Source: Pseudomonas tumuqii
GTDB taxonomy: Bacteria > Pseudomonadota > Gammaproteobacteria > Pseudomonadales > Pseudomonadaceae
DNA: 64,000 nt
NCBI RefSeq assembly: GCF_013184545.1
Contig: NZ_JAAOJA010000001.1
Location: 1-64,000 of the forward strand
Direction of reading: 5' to 3'
Every line of letters begins with the position of its first letter. The stretch's first letter is position 1. This document shows positions 34,950 through 44,210 of this stretch, one piece after another. Position numbers and translations under genes: made by a program. The notes under the pieces were generated by a model that did not search any database, was not told the DNA's origin, and was given only the letters and a program-made list of their open reading frames with translations.

Positions 34950-35564
34950 TCAGATAAAGGGCACGAAGGGGATGTCTTGCTTTTCCGCCGGTTTGTCCTT
35001 GAGCGGGCATTCCAGGCGCACGCCGTAATCGACTTGCTTGCAGGGCCTGACCAGGCGTTTCTGCGCCAGGGTACTACGCAGCATATGCAGCGGCTGGTTG
35101 GGGGTGCGTTCCAGGGTGCGGCCCTGGGCGTCGACGATTTCCACGGCCAACTGGTGGGTGCCGCGGTCGATATTCTCCAGCGGAAAAACCGGGCTGCGTC
35201 CGCTTTCGCCTGTCGCTTGGCCATCCAGTAGCAGGCGAAAGCTGTGGCCGCTATGCAGTGCCGGCTCGCTGGTGGCGGTGACGATCAGGTTGCCGGCGTT
35301 GTCGCGGATAGTCGCGTCGGGCTGCGGCACCAGGATCCGTAGCATCTGGTAGCCCGGTGCCGGCGCGCTGGGGGGCGCCACTGCTGGCGGCGGCTCGCTG
35401 ATCACGCTGTGCATGCCGTTGCTGGGCGGCAACTGGATGAGTTCGGCATTACTCTGCCGAGGTTTGTCGGTGAATACCCGGTTACCTTCGGCGTCTATAT
35501 AGGTGTAGACCTGGGCGGCAGCCGGCAAGCTGGCCAGCAACAGGCAAAGCAGTAGGTTGCGCAT
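34950..35564 (-). CDS. DUF4124 domain-containing secreted protein
   Basis: 204-residue protein. A signal peptide ends LPAAAQ at about residue 18. A DUF4124 module follows immediately (VYTYIDAEGNRVFTDKPRQ). A longer C-terminal part contains VTATSEPALHSGHSFRLLLDGQ and NIDRGTHQLAVEIVDAQGR, resembling an immunoglobulin-like fold. Two Cys near the C-terminus (PCKQVDY, LECPLKDK) could form a disulfide. It is a paralogue of the next gene upstream, three bases away, and function is unknown. The pair lies between ntrB and glnA as in P. aeruginosa. Confidence 0.85.
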   Translation of the reverse strand: MRNLLLCLLLASLPAAAQVYTYIDAEGNRVFTDKPRQSNAELIQLPPSNGMHSVISEPPPAVAPPSAPAPGYQMLRILVPQPDATIRDNAGNLIVTATSEPALHSGHSFRLLLDGQATGESGRSPVFPLENIDRGTHQLAVEIVDAQGRTLERTPNQPLHMLRSTLAQKRLVRPCKQVDYGVRLECPLKDKPAEKQDIPFVPFI

Positions 35565-35567
35565 GGT

Positions 35568-36122
35568 TCAGGGGGCCGGTTTGGGTTTGGCAGGTGGTGG
35601 GCGTAGCGCCGGGCTGCTGGTGTTGACCCGTTGCACGGTGAACATCACGGTAGCGCTCTGTTGAATCGGCTGGTCGCCGCTGAGTACCTCGACCGCCAGG
35701 CTGTGTTCGCCGCGGTCGATATTGGTCAATTGCAGGCGCGGCACATTGCTTGGCTGGCCGTAGGGTTGGCCATCCAGCAGCAGGCGCAGGCGGTGATTGG
35801 ACGCCAGGCGTGGCTCCAGTTCAACCCCGACACTGAAGGTGCCAGCGTTGGCGCGCAGTGCTTCGGCGCTGGGCAGGTCGCTCAATTGCAGGAGTCGATA
35901 GGGCGCTGCGGTCGTGGTTTCGCCGCTATCGCTGGCCGTGGGCGGGGTCGGTGCTTGGGCTTCCACGGTGTTGGTCGGTGGCAGTTCGACGGGTTGCGCC
36001 GCCACGCCTTGCGGCGGCTGATTGGTGAATACGGAATTGCCGTTGGCATCGGTGTATTTGTAGATCTGTGCGCTGGCCGGTAGTGCCAGGCCCAGCAGCA
36101 GGCAGGTGAGTATCCGGCGCAT
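35568..36122 (-). CDS. DUF4124 domain-containing secreted protein (paralogue)
   Basis: 184-residue protein of the same design as its neighbour: a signal peptide ending LPASAQ, the DUF4124 opening IYKYTDANGNSVFTNQPPQ, then a domain with NHRLRLLLDGQPYG and NIDRGEHSLAVEVLSGD that aligns with the downstream copy. The C-terminus ends in a Pro/Lys tail (PPPAKPKPAP). I start at the ATG at 36122, which opens directly on a signal peptide; the frame upstream is low-complexity. Tandem duplication is evident and the role is unknown. Confidence 0.85.
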   Translation of the reverse strand: MRRILTCLLLGLALPASAQIYKYTDANGNSVFTNQPPQGVAAQPVELPPTNTVEAQAPTPPTASDSGETTTAAPYRLLQLSDLPSAEALRANAGTFSVGVELEPRLASNHRLRLLLDGQPYGQPSNVPRLQLTNIDRGEHSLAVEVLSGDQPIQQSATVMFTVQRVNTSSPALRPPPAKPKPAP

Positions 36123-36251
36123 GGCCAATCTCCCGATGGATGTACTGCTAAGACTTGCATTGGCAGGTCGCGCTGGCAAGGGTGCTGGTGTGGCGATCAG
36201 GACTGGCGCAACAAATTGACTGTCCAGCGTAAATGCCCGCTGAACAGCCAC

Positions 36252-36275
36252 AAAAAAGGCCACCCGAAGGTGGCC
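36252..36275 (-). terminator. Intrinsic terminator of glnA
   Basis: Minus-strand stem ggccacc / ggtggcc closed by a TTCG tetraloop and followed by six T residues, 19 bases after the glnA stop. Confidence 0.92.
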
Positions 36276-36294
36276 TCTTGTCTTGCTTGCCGGT

Positions 36295-37701
36295 TTAGAC
36301 GCTGTAGTACAGGTCGTATTCCAGCGGGTGTACGAAGGTGCGTACCTTGATTTCTTCTTCGCTCTTCAGCTCGAGGTAAGCGTCGATGAAGTCGTCGGAG
36401 AATACGCCGCCCTTGGTCAGGAACGCGCGGCCCTTGTCCAGCTCTTCCAGGGCTTCTTTCAGGCTGCCGCAAACCTGCGGGATCAGCTTGCCTTCTTCCG
36501 GCGGCAGGTCATACAGGTTCTTGTCCGCAGCGTCGCCAGGGTGGATCTTGTTCTGGATGCCGTCCAGGCCAGCCATCAGCAGGGCGGCGAAGGCCAGGTA
36601 CGGGTTGGCAGCCGGATCCGGGAAGCGGGCTTCGATGCGGCGGGCTTTCGGGCTGGAAACGTACGGGATACGGATCGAGGCGGAGCGGTTGCGTGCCGAG
36701 TAGGCCAGCATCACCGGGGCTTCGAAGCCCGGGACCAGACGCTTGTAGGAGTTGGTCGACGGGTTGGTGAAGCCGTTCAGGGCCTTACCGTGCTTGATGA
36801 TGCCGCCGATGAAGTACAGGGCGGTATCGGACAGGCCGGCATAGCCTTCGCCGGCGAAGGTGTTCTTGCCGTCTTTGGCGATCGACAGGTGCACGTGCAT
36901 ACCCGAACCGTTGTCGCCATACAGCGGCTTCGGCATGAAGGTAGCGGTCTTGCCGTAGGCGTCGGCGACGTTGTGCACGCAGTACTTCAGGGTCTGAACT
37001 TCGTCAGCCTTGGCCACCAGGGTGTTGAACTTGACGCCGATTTCGTTCTGGCCGGCAGTCGCCACTTCGTGGTGGTGCACTTCGATGACCAGACCCATTT
37101 CTTCCATGGCATTACACATGGCGGTACGGATTTCGTGGTCGTGGTCGAATGGCGGAACCGGGAAGTAGCCGCCTTTGACGCCCGGACGGTGGCCCTTGTT
37201 GCCGCCTTCGACGTCCTGGTCGGACATCCAGGAACCCTGTTCGGAGTAGATCTTGAACATCGAACCGGAGATGTCCGACTTGAACTTCACTTCGTCGAAG
37301 ATGAAGAACTCAGGCTCCGGGCCGACGAATACGGTGTCGCCGATACCGGTGGACTTGAGGTATTCCTCGGCGCGCTTGGCGATCGAGCGCGGGTCGCGGT
37401 CATAGCCTTGCATGGTGCTCGGCTCGATGATGTCGCAGACCAGGATCAGGGTCGGCTCTTCGGTGAACGGATCGAGTACGGCGGTTTCGTCGACCGGCAG
37501 CAGAATCATGTCGGAGGCTTCGATGCCCTTCCAGCCATGAATGGACGAGCCATCGAACATTTTGCCGATTTCGAAAAAGTCTTCGTCCAGGGCGTCGCGT
37601 GCCGGCATGGTCACGTGGTGCTGTTTGCCCTTGGTATCGGTGAAGCGCAGATCAACCCACTTCACGTCGTGTTCTTTGATCAGTTGAATCGACTTCGACA
37701 T
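36295..37701 (-). CDS. glnA: Glutamine synthetase type I
   Basis: 468-residue GSI-beta enzyme making glutamine from glutamate, ammonia and ATP; the length matches the E. coli enzyme. Visible blocks are [12 protein letters not shown], the metal-site region [21 protein letters not shown], the ATP-binding KP-X-NDYP-like region, and the adenylylation site [10 protein letters not shown] near residue 397. Activity is therefore probably controlled by GlnE. I start at the ATG at 37701 ([15 protein letters not shown]). A sigma54 promoter and NtrC sites lie upstream, and a UUCG-type terminator follows. Confidence 0.98.
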   Translation of the reverse strand: MSKSIQLIKEHDVKWVDLRFTDTKGKQHHVTMPARDALDEDFFEIGKMFDGSSIHGWKGIEASDMILLPVDETAVLDPFTEEPTLILVCDIIEPSTMQGYDRDPRSIAKRAEEYLKSTGIGDTVFVGPEPEFFIFDEVKFKSDISGSMFKIYSEQGSWMSDQDVEGGNKGHRPGVKGGYFPVPPFDHDHEIRTAMCNAMEEMGLVIEVHHHEVATAGQNEIGVKFNTLVAKADEVQTLKYCVHNVADAYGKTATFMPKPLYGDNGSGMHVHLSIAKDGKNTFAGEGYAGLSDTALYFIGGIIKHGKALNGFTNPSTNSYKRLVPGFEAPVMLAYSARNRSASIRIPYVSSPKARRIEARFPDPAANPYLAFAALLMAGLDGIQNKIHPGDAADKNLYDLPPEEGKLIPQVCGSLKEALEELDKGRAFLTKGGVFSDDFIDAYLELKSEEEIKVRTFVHPLEYDLYYSV

Positions 37702-37798
37702 GCTGTCCTCCAGGTGGATAAGGCTCGGAATGGTGAGCCCTCGATAATATGGTGCGGCCGGGCGCGATAGTCCGCCAGGATAACCTGCCTCACAAGGG

Positions 37799-37814
37799 AG
37801 CAAATTGCATGCCA
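37799..37814 (-). promoter_or_regulatory. Sigma54 promoter of glnA
   Basis: TGGCATGCAATTTGCT on the minus strand matches the -24/-12 consensus with the correct 10-base GG-GC spacing. It lies about 100 bases before the glnA start. Confidence 0.88.
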
Positions 37815-37886
37815 GTGCACAAGAATGGGTTAAACGGCTGAAACTCAAGCATGACGAGGCCTGCGAATAATCAGGCTGATATTTTT

Positions 37887-37903
37887 TGCACCAAAATGGA
37901 TCT
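37887..37903. promoter_or_regulatory. NtrC half-site / weak NtrC site upstream of glnA
   Basis: TGCACCAAAATGGATCT: the left half is perfect and the right half degenerate. It lies 73 bases upstream of the sigma54 promoter. Confidence 0.55.
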
Positions 37904-37917
37904 CCATGGCTTCTATA

Positions 37918-37934
37918 TGCACCAATAAGGCGCA
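37918..37934. promoter_or_regulatory. NtrC-binding site upstream of glnA
   Basis: TGCACCAATAAGGCGCA matches the NtrC dyad with one mismatch. It lies 104 bases upstream of the sigma54 promoter and 31 bases from the neighbouring half-site, about three helical turns. Confidence 0.7.
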
Positions 37935-37982
37935 CTGATTTGGGGGGATGGTATTTTTGGTCAAAGCTTGCACAATTTCCGC

Positions 37983-37988
37983 TATAAT
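37983..37988 (+). promoter_or_regulatory. -10 element of thiI promoter
   Basis: TATAAT, 42 bases before the thiI start; no -35 hexamer at standard spacing is obvious. Confidence 0.45.
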
Positions 37989-38030
37989 CCGCGCCCCTGT
38001 TTTTTAGCCGTCTCGGCATGCGCCGTTTTA

Positions 38031-39485
38031 ATGAAACTGATCGTTAAAGTCTTTCCAGAAATCACCATCAAAAGCCGGCCGGTGCGTAAGCATTTTATCC
38101 GGCAGTTGGCGAAGAACATTCGCTCGGTGCTGCGCGATCTCGATCCGCAGCTGCTGGTCAGTGGTGTGTGGGACAACCTGGAAGTCGAGACCGCGATCAG
38201 CGAGCCGAAGACGCTGCAGGCGCTGATCGAGCGGCTCGCTTGCACGCCGGGCATCACCCATTTTCTCCAGGTCGACGACTACCCGCTGGGCGACTTCGAC
38301 GACGTGCTGGAAAAATGCAAACTGCACTTCGGCGACCGCTTGCCGGGCAAGATCTTCGCCGTGCGTTGCAAGCGTGCCGGCAAGCATGCCTTCAGTTCGA
38401 TGGACATCGAGCGCTATGTCGGCAGCCAGTTGCGCCAGCAGTGCGGCGCTGCCGGGATCGACCTGAAGCAGCCCGAAGTCGAAGTGCGCATGGAGATCCG
38501 CGACCAGCGCCTGTTCGTCATCCACAACCAGCACCAGGGCCTGGGCGGTTACCCGCTGGGTTCGCTGGAGCAGACCCTGGTGCTGATGTCCGGCGGTTTC
38601 GATTCCACGGTCGCCGCCTATCAGATGATGCGCCGCGGCCTGGTCACCCATTTCTGCTTCTTCAACCTGGGCGGCCGTGCCCACGAGTTGGGCGTCATGG
38701 AAGTGGCCCACTACCTGTGGCAGAAGTTCGGCCGTTCCCAGCGCGTGCTGTTCATCAGCGTGCCCTTCGAGGAAGTGCTCGGCGAGATTCTCGGCAAGGT
38801 CGACAACAGCCAGATGGGCGTGATCCTCAAGCGCATGATGCTGCGTGCCGCCACGCACATGGCCGAGCAGCTGCAGATCAATGCCCTGGTCACCGGCGAG
38901 GCGATTTCCCAGGTCTCCAGCCAGACCCTGCCCAACCTCTCGGTGATCGATTCGGCCACCGACATGCTGGTGCTGCGCCCGCTGATCGCCAGCCACAAGC
39001 AGGACATCATCGACACTGCAACGGCCATCGGCACCGCCGAGTTTGCCAAGCACATGCCGGAGTATTGCGGCGTGATCTCGGTGAATCCGACCACCCGGGC
39101 GAAGAAAGAACGCATCGAACATGAAGAGCGCCAGTTCGATATGGCGATTCTCCAGCGCGCCCTCGAGCGCGCGACCTTGCTGCCGATCGACAAGGTGATC
39201 GACGAGCTGGGCAAGGACGTCAAGGTCGAGGAAGTCAGCGAAGCCCTGGCCAGTCATGTCATCATTGACATTCGTCACCCGGATAACGCCGAAGAGCGGC
39301 CATTAGAGCTGCCCGGTATCGAAGTGCAAACGCTGCCGTTCTATGCCTTGAACAGCCGCTTCAAAGAGCTGGATGCCAATCGCCAATACCTGCTGTATTG
39401 CGACAAGGGCGTCATGAGCCGTTTGCATGCCCACCACCTGCTTAGCGAGGGGTATGCCAATGTGCGCGTTTATCGTCCGGCATAA
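38031..39485 (+). CDS. thiI: tRNA 4-thiouridine synthetase ThiI
   Basis: 484-residue enzyme with three parts. The N-terminal ferredoxin-like and THUMP domains cover about residues 1-165. The PP-loop ATPase follows ([17 protein letters not shown]). The C-terminal rhodanese domain carries Cys in [12 protein letters not shown]. It makes 4-thiouridine at position 8 of tRNAs, and the rhodanese part also feeds sulfur to thiamine thiazole synthesis. I start at the ATG at 38031 ([15 protein letters not shown]). It is divergent from glnA and shares the 329-base regulatory gap with it. Confidence 0.97.
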   Translation: MKLIVKVFPEITIKSRPVRKHFIRQLAKNIRSVLRDLDPQLLVSGVWDNLEVETAISEPKTLQALIERLACTPGITHFLQVDDYPLGDFDDVLEKCKLHFGDRLPGKIFAVRCKRAGKHAFSSMDIERYVGSQLRQQCGAAGIDLKQPEVEVRMEIRDQRLFVIHNQHQGLGGYPLGSLEQTLVLMSGGFDSTVAAYQMMRRGLVTHFCFFNLGGRAHELGVMEVAHYLWQKFGRSQRVLFISVPFEEVLGEILGKVDNSQMGVILKRMMLRAATHMAEQLQINALVTGEAISQVSSQTLPNLSVIDSATDMLVLRPLIASHKQDIIDTATAIGTAEFAKHMPEYCGVISVNPTTRAKKERIEHEERQFDMAILQRALERATLLPIDKVIDELGKDVKVEEVSEALASHVIIDIRHPDNAEERPLELPGIEVQTLPFYALNSRFKELDANRQYLLYCDKGVMSRLHAHHLLSEGYANVRVYRPA

Positions 39486-39646
39486 GACGCCCGGGTTGAA
39501 TGGCGGAAGCATCCGTCATCGCCCTCCCGACCTGCAGGCGGGGTAAAAGCCGCTGCGCTTTTGCACCGTCTGGCCGAATTCGTATTTAGTTAATATCCGC
39601 CGCGTAAACTATGCGGCAAACCGAATCCTCTGATCGAGATACACCA

Positions 39647-41461
39647 GTGATCGAAAAACTACGCAACATCGCCATCATCGCCCACGTCGACCATGGCAAG
39701 ACCACCCTGGTTGACGCCCTCCTGCGCCAGTCCGGCACCCTCGAGCGCAACGAGCTCGACACCGAGCGCCTGATGGACAGCAACGACCAGGAAAAAGAGC
39801 GCGGCATTACCATCCTGGCGAAAAACACCGCCATCAACTGGAATGGCCACCACATCAACATCGTCGACACCCCCGGCCACGCCGACTTCGGCGGTGAAGT
39901 CGAGCGCGTGATGTCGATGGTCGACTCGGTGCTGCTGGTGGTCGACGCCCAGGACGGTCCGATGCCGCAAACCCGCTTCGTGACCCAGAAAGCCTTCCAG
40001 GCTGGCTTGCGTCCGATCGTGGTGGTGAACAAGGTCGACCGTCCGGGCGCACGTCCGGATTGGGTGGTCGAGCAGATCTTCGACCTGTTCGACAACCTCG
40101 GCGCGACCGAAGAGCAGCTGGACTTCCCGATCGTGTACGCTTCGGCGATCAACGGTGTTGCCGGTCTGGAGCACACCGCCATGGCGGAAGACCTGGTGCC
40201 GTTGTACCAGGCCATCGTCGACCACGTGCCGGCGCCGAAAGTCGACCGCGACGGCCCGTTCCAGATGCAGATTTCCGCCCTGGACTACAACAGCTTCCTC
40301 GGCATCATCGGCGTGGGTCGTATCGCCCGTGGCCGCATCAAGCCGAACACCCAGGTGGTGGCGATCGACGTTCACGGCAAGCGCCGTAACGGTCGTATCC
40401 TCAAGCTGATGGGCCACCACGGCCTGCACCGTATCGACGTGGATGAAGCCGCCGCTGGCGACATCGTCTGCATCAGCGGTTTCGACCAGCTGTTCATCTC
40501 CGACACCCTGTGCGATCCGCAGAACGTCGAAGCCATGGTCCCGCTGTCCGTCGACGAGCCGACCGTTGCCATGACCTTCCAGGTCAACGACTCGCCGTTC
40601 TGCGGCAAGGAAGGCAAGTTCGTCACCAGCCGCAACATCAAGGAGCGTCTGGACAAGGAACTGCTGTACAACGTCGCCCTGCGCGTCGAAGAGGGCGACT
40701 CTGCCGACAAGTTCAAGGTCTCCGGCCGTGGCGAGCTGCACCTCTCGGTACTGATCGAAACCATGCGTCGCGAAGGCTTCGAGATGGGTGTCGGTCGTCC
40801 GGAAGTGATCATCAAGCTGGTCGATGGGGTCAAGCACGAACCCTATGAGAACGTCACCATCGACGTGCCGGAAGTTTCCCAGGGCGCGCTGATGGAGCAG
40901 ATGGGTCTGCGCAAAGGCGACCTGACCAACATGGTTCCGGATGGCAAGGGCCGTGTGCGCCTCGAGTACAACATCCCGGCCCGTGGCCTGATCGGTTTCC
41001 GCAACGAGTTCCTCACCCTGACCTCGGGTGCCGGCATCATGACCAGCATCTTCGACCGCTACGACGTGATGAAGTCCGGCGACATGTCCGGCCGGCAGAA
41101 CGGCGTACTGGTATCGGTCGCCACCGGCAAGGCGCTGACCTACTCGCTGGAAACCCTGCAGGCCCGTGGCAAGCTGTTCGTCGAGCACGGCCAGGACATC
41201 TACGAAGGGCAGATCGTCGGCCTCAACAGCCGTGACAACGACATGGGTGTGAACCCGACCAAGGGCAAGAAGCTCGACAACATGCGGGCTTCCGGCAAGG
41301 ACGAAACCATCGCCCTGGTGCCGCCGGTTCGCTTCACCCTGGAACAGGCTCTGGAGTTCATCCAGGACGACGAGCTGTGCGAAGTCACGCCGAAGTCGAT
41401 CCGTCTGCGCAAGAAAATCTTGGGCGAAAGCGAGCGCACCCGCGCTGCCAAGAAAGGCTGA
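39647..41461 (+). CDS. typA: Ribosome-associated translational GTPase TypA/BipA
   Basis: 604-residue GTPase of the EF-G superfamily. G1 is [11 protein letters not shown]2/switch I ERGITI, G3 DTPGHADF, and G4 NKVD. The beta-barrel domain, two alpha/beta domains and a BipA-specific C-terminal domain ([19 protein letters not shown], then [16 protein letters not shown]) follow. I choose the GTG at 39647 ([18 protein letters not shown]) because homologues begin at this point; an ATG at 39611 would add 12 residues. TypA binds 70S ribosomes and helps growth at low temperature and under stress. A strong terminator follows. Confidence 0.96.
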   Translation: MIEKLRNIAIIAHVDHGKTTLVDALLRQSGTLERNELDTERLMDSNDQEKERGITILAKNTAINWNGHHINIVDTPGHADFGGEVERVMSMVDSVLLVVDAQDGPMPQTRFVTQKAFQAGLRPIVVVNKVDRPGARPDWVVEQIFDLFDNLGATEEQLDFPIVYASAINGVAGLEHTAMAEDLVPLYQAIVDHVPAPKVDRDGPFQMQISALDYNSFLGIIGVGRIARGRIKPNTQVVAIDVHGKRRNGRILKLMGHHGLHRIDVDEAAAGDIVCISGFDQLFISDTLCDPQNVEAMVPLSVDEPTVAMTFQVNDSPFCGKEGKFVTSRNIKERLDKELLYNVALRVEEGDSADKFKVSGRGELHLSVLIETMRREGFEMGVGRPEVIIKLVDGVKHEPYENVTIDVPEVSQGALMEQMGLRKGDLTNMVPDGKGRVRLEYNIPARGLIGFRNEFLTLTSGAGIMTSIFDRYDVMKSGDMSGRQNGVLVSVATGKALTYSLETLQARGKLFVEHGQDIYEGQIVGLNSRDNDMGVNPTKGKKLDNMRASGKDETIALVPPVRFTLEQALEFIQDDELCEVTPKSIRLRKKILGESERTRAAKKG

Positions 41462-41480
41462 TAACCCGGCCGCATGACTG

Positions 41481-41516
41481 AAAAGCCCCCGTCAACCTGA
41501 GTTGGCGGGGGCTTTT
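41481..41516. terminator. Bidirectional terminator between typA and the alginate locus
   Basis: aaaagcccccgtcaac (41481-41496) pairs perfectly with gttggcgggggctttt (41501-41516), with A and T tracts on either side. It can end both typA (+) and the algD-to-algG transcript (-). Confidence 0.9.
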
Positions 41517-41584
41517 TGTTGGGTGCGATCTGCGGCGGCGCAGCCTCTTTCGCCGCGCGTGCCGGCTTGCTGGATCCCCGCGTG

Positions 41585-43078
41585 CTAGTCGCAGCGCGCT
41601 GCTCTGGGCGGTGGCGTGATGGCCTGCGCGGTGGCAGCGATCTGTAGCTGGGCAATGCAGCCCCGCTGCACGGTGGTTTCCAGCAGCAGGCTCTGCACTG
41701 GCAACAGATCACCGGCCAGCACCACCTGGTTCACCGCCAGGCCCTCGAAACGGTTGCCGCCGAGCTGCAGATTGGTGATCCCCTGGCTGCGGATCATCGA
41801 CTTGCCGATGCTCGCCAGGCGGTTGTCGAACAGGCCGATCTGGCCTGGTTGCGGTCGGACGTTGCGCAGGCTGATGGCGTATTCCGGCGAGGCGCTGATG
41901 CGGTTGCCGGCAATCAGCGCGGCGCCGATGTTCTCCGCGTCGATGCCGCTGCCATGGCTGTTGGTGATCAGGTTGCCGGCCACCAGCAGGCGGCCGCCGG
42001 CCTGCGCCGGGCGCTCCTGCAGGCGGATGCCGCTGCTGCCGCTGTTGCCGATCAGGTTGTCGCGCAGGCTGAGATCGCCGGACTGCGCCACCACCGCGAT
42101 CGCCGACTTGCCACTGGCGACGATCAGGTTCTGCGTGACATCGCCGCTGCTGGCGCCACCGATGCGGATCGCGCTCTGATTGCGCACCTGCCTGATGCGG
42201 TTCTGCCGCAGGCTCAGCCGGCTGCCATGCAGGTCGATGGCGTACTGCTGGATATCCTCGAAACTGCTGTTGTCGATCAACACCAGGGCATCGTGCAGTT
42301 CGGCGCCGCTGGCCATTTCGCGCAGCTGGCTGGCACGGATCAGCAAGCGCGCCGGGCCTGTGCCCGCGCCCTGCTGCGGGCTGCGCCGGCTGCTCAGGCC
42401 GCGGGTCAGGTGGGCGTTGTAGCCGAGGCGCGCGAGGCTGGAGTGCTCGATCAGGGTCAGGCTGCCGGCCCAGGTCATGATGAAGGGACGGAACAGCCGC
42501 GGCCTGGCAGGGCCGGTGGCGCCGCTCCAGCTCTGCAGGTGGCTGCGCTGCAGCCTGAGCTGGCCCAGGTTGATCAGCGCCGCGCCGCTGCGGCTGTTCA
42601 GGTAGAGGTGGCTGTCTTCGACCAGCAGGGCGGCCTGGGCGCCGATCAGCAGCGGGTAGCTGAGCAGAAAGCCGTCCTTGTAGCGGCGGAGGATCCTCGG
42701 GTCGGCCACGGCGCGCTCCAGTTGCGCCAGGTCGATGCTCCCGGCGTCGAGCTGAAGGGCTCGCGGATGCTGGCTCTGGTAGTCGGCGATGACCTTGAAC
42801 AGGCCGCTGCCGACCAGCGATTCGAACGGCCAGCTGCCGAGCTGCGCGGAGAACATCGGCGTCAGGCTGACCCTGGCCCGCCCGCTGGGCACGGCGGCTC
42901 CCAGCTGCGCGGCGGTCACGCTCGCCGTGGTGTCGGCCAGCAACTCGGCCAGCGCCTGCTGTTGCGGCTGGCTGGGCAGGGCCTCGATCCGGTGGCGGTA
43001 GAGGGATTGTGCCTGCGCCGGGGCGCTGAGCAGCAGGCCGACGAGCAAGCTGCAGGCAGATGCAGTGAGACGGCGCAC
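41585..43078 (-). CDS. algG: AlgG-like poly(beta-D-mannuronate) C5-epimerase, atypical active site
   Basis: 497-residue periplasmic right-handed beta-helix protein, shorter than P. aeruginosa AlgG (543). The signal peptide ends AQAQ. Repeated N-x-I and S/N-ladder turns fill residues 150-460. The block RPFIMTWAGSLTLIEHSSLARLGYNA resembles the AlgG region before the catalytic groove. Where AlgG has YGIDPHD this protein has YAIDLHG (Tyr279, Asp282, His284 kept; Pro and last acidic residue lost). GTG start with GAGGTGA in front. It is the last gene of the locus, 16 bases after algL. Epimerisation of M to G residues is plausible but unproven. Confidence 0.7.
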   Translation of the reverse strand: MRRLTASACSLLVGLLLSAPAQAQSLYRHRIEALPSQPQQQALAELLADTTASVTAAQLGAAVPSGRARVSLTPMFSAQLGSWPFESLVGSGLFKVIADYQSQHPRALQLDAGSIDLAQLERAVADPRILRRYKDGFLLSYPLLIGAQAALLVEDSHLYLNSRSGAALINLGQLRLQRSHLQSWSGATGPARPRLFRPFIMTWAGSLTLIEHSSLARLGYNAHLTRGLSSRRSPQQGAGTGPARLLIRASQLREMASGAELHDALVLIDNSSFEDIQQYAIDLHGSRLSLRQNRIRQVRNQSAIRIGGASSGDVTQNLIVASGKSAIAVVAQSGDLSLRDNLIGNSGSSGIRLQERPAQAGGRLLVAGNLITNSHGSGIDAENIGAALIAGNRISASPEYAISLRNVRPQPGQIGLFDNRLASIGKSMIRSQGITNLQLGGNRFEGLAVNQVVLAGDLLPVQSLLLETTVQRGCIAQLQIAATAQAITPPPRAARCD

Positions 43079-43094
43079 GATGTCACCTCGCGGG

Positions 43095-44210
43095 TCAGGG
43101 AAGCGTGGGGTAGAGCGGCTTGATCCGCCCGCCGATCTGGCTGTAGGCGTCCACCTCGGCGTTTTCGGCCTGGTACAGCTGGAGCGCCAGGGCGTGCTGC
43201 GGGTAGCGGCTGAGGAAGGGCAGCAGCCAGGTCATCTTGTGCACCGGCACGGCTTCCTGGGCCTGGCCGTCCAGCTCGGGCAGGCTGCCGGCCGCCAGCA
43301 CGCTGCGCACGGCGAAGTTGGCCAGTTGCTGCAGCTTGGCGCTGTCCGCGGCAGACAGGCCGGGGCCGTTGCGCTGGCTGGATTCGGCCAGCAGCATCAG
43401 CGGCACCAGGGCGTAGTGGGTGTAGTTGGCGGCCAGCCGGCCGCGGGCCAGCTCGTTGGGCAAATAGGCGTAGTCGCCATGCACCGACGGGCTGATCTGG
43501 CCCAGGGCCTGGCGGAAGTTGCGCTCGCCCCAGGCGATGTAGTCGGGCCTGTCGAGCAGCATGCCGGTGGCGGCGACGGCCCAGCCGGCCCAGTAGTCAT
43601 GGTTGTTGAAGTAGGCGAAGCCGGGTTGCTGGCGCGGGCTGTAATCCTCGATCACCAGCTCGGCCAGGCGCTGCAGCCACTGCCGTTGCTCTGGCGCCAG
43701 CGGCGGCTGACCGCCACTCAGCGCCTGGGTCTTGAGCAGGGTCGAGGCGATGGCCGCCAGCGACCACTTGCGTGCGGCGATCCCGGTCTTGCTCGTCTCG
43801 CGGCTTTGCAGGGCGCCGGCCACGGCCCAGGCCTGCAGCCACTGATCGAGGCAGGCCAGGCCGACGGCGGCCTGTTGCGGCTGGTCGGCCAGCAGGTAGT
43901 AGTCGGCGAACTGCGCCAGGCGCTGGCTGTACTCGCTCAGGCGCGCGTGGATTTCGCGCGATTGCCTGGATTGCGTGGCGCTCAGGGTCGACTTGCTCGC
44001 ATCGCCCTGGTCGTACTTGCTGTCGATCAGCAGCGGGCCGCTGTAGGGCGGCGGCACCCGCTTCGGACAGGTCATGCGCTGGTAGTCGCCGACCTGGCCG
44101 CTCAGCGCGGTCGGCTGCGGCGGCCAGATCGACTGGGCCTGGCTGGCGGTTGCGGCGCAGCTGAGCAGCGCCGCCAGCCAGCGCGTGGTGGATTGCGATT
44201 TCAGCGACAT
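43095..44210 (-). CDS. algL: Alginate lyase AlgL (polysaccharide lyase family 5)
   Basis: 371-residue periplasmic lyase. The signal peptide ends ASQAQS near residue 27. SKYDQGDASKSTLS corresponds to the substrate-loop region, NNHDYWAGW (Asn202-Trp210) contains the catalytic Asn/His, and ELARGRLAANYTHYALVPL carries the Arg and Tyr expected in PL5. It cleaves mannuronate linkages by beta-elimination and clears polymer that strays into the periplasm. The start overlaps the end of algX by ten bases. In the standard Pseudomonas order algL follows algX but precedes algI; here it lies near the end of the locus. Confidence 0.92.
   Translation of the reverse strand: MSLKSQSTTRWLAALLSCAATASQAQSIWPPQPTALSGQVGDYQRMTCPKRVPPPYSGPLLIDSKYDQGDASKSTLSATQSRQSREIHARLSEYSQRLAQFADYYLLADQPQQAAVGLACLDQWLQAWAVAGALQSRETSKTGIAARKWSLAAIASTLLKTQALSGGQPPLAPEQRQWLQRLAELVIEDYSPRQQPGFAYFNNHDYWAGWAVAATGMLLDRPDYIAWGERNFRQALGQISPSVHGDYAYLPNELARGRLAANYTHYALVPLMLLAESSQRNGPGLSAADSAKLQQLANFAVRSVLAAGSLPELDGQAQEAVPVHKMTWLLPFLSRYPQHALALQLYQAENAEVDAYSQIGGRIKPLYPTLP

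Noticed and set aside
37968..37988. TTGCAC as -35 for the thiI TATAAT
   Set aside because: Only nine bases separate the two hexamers.
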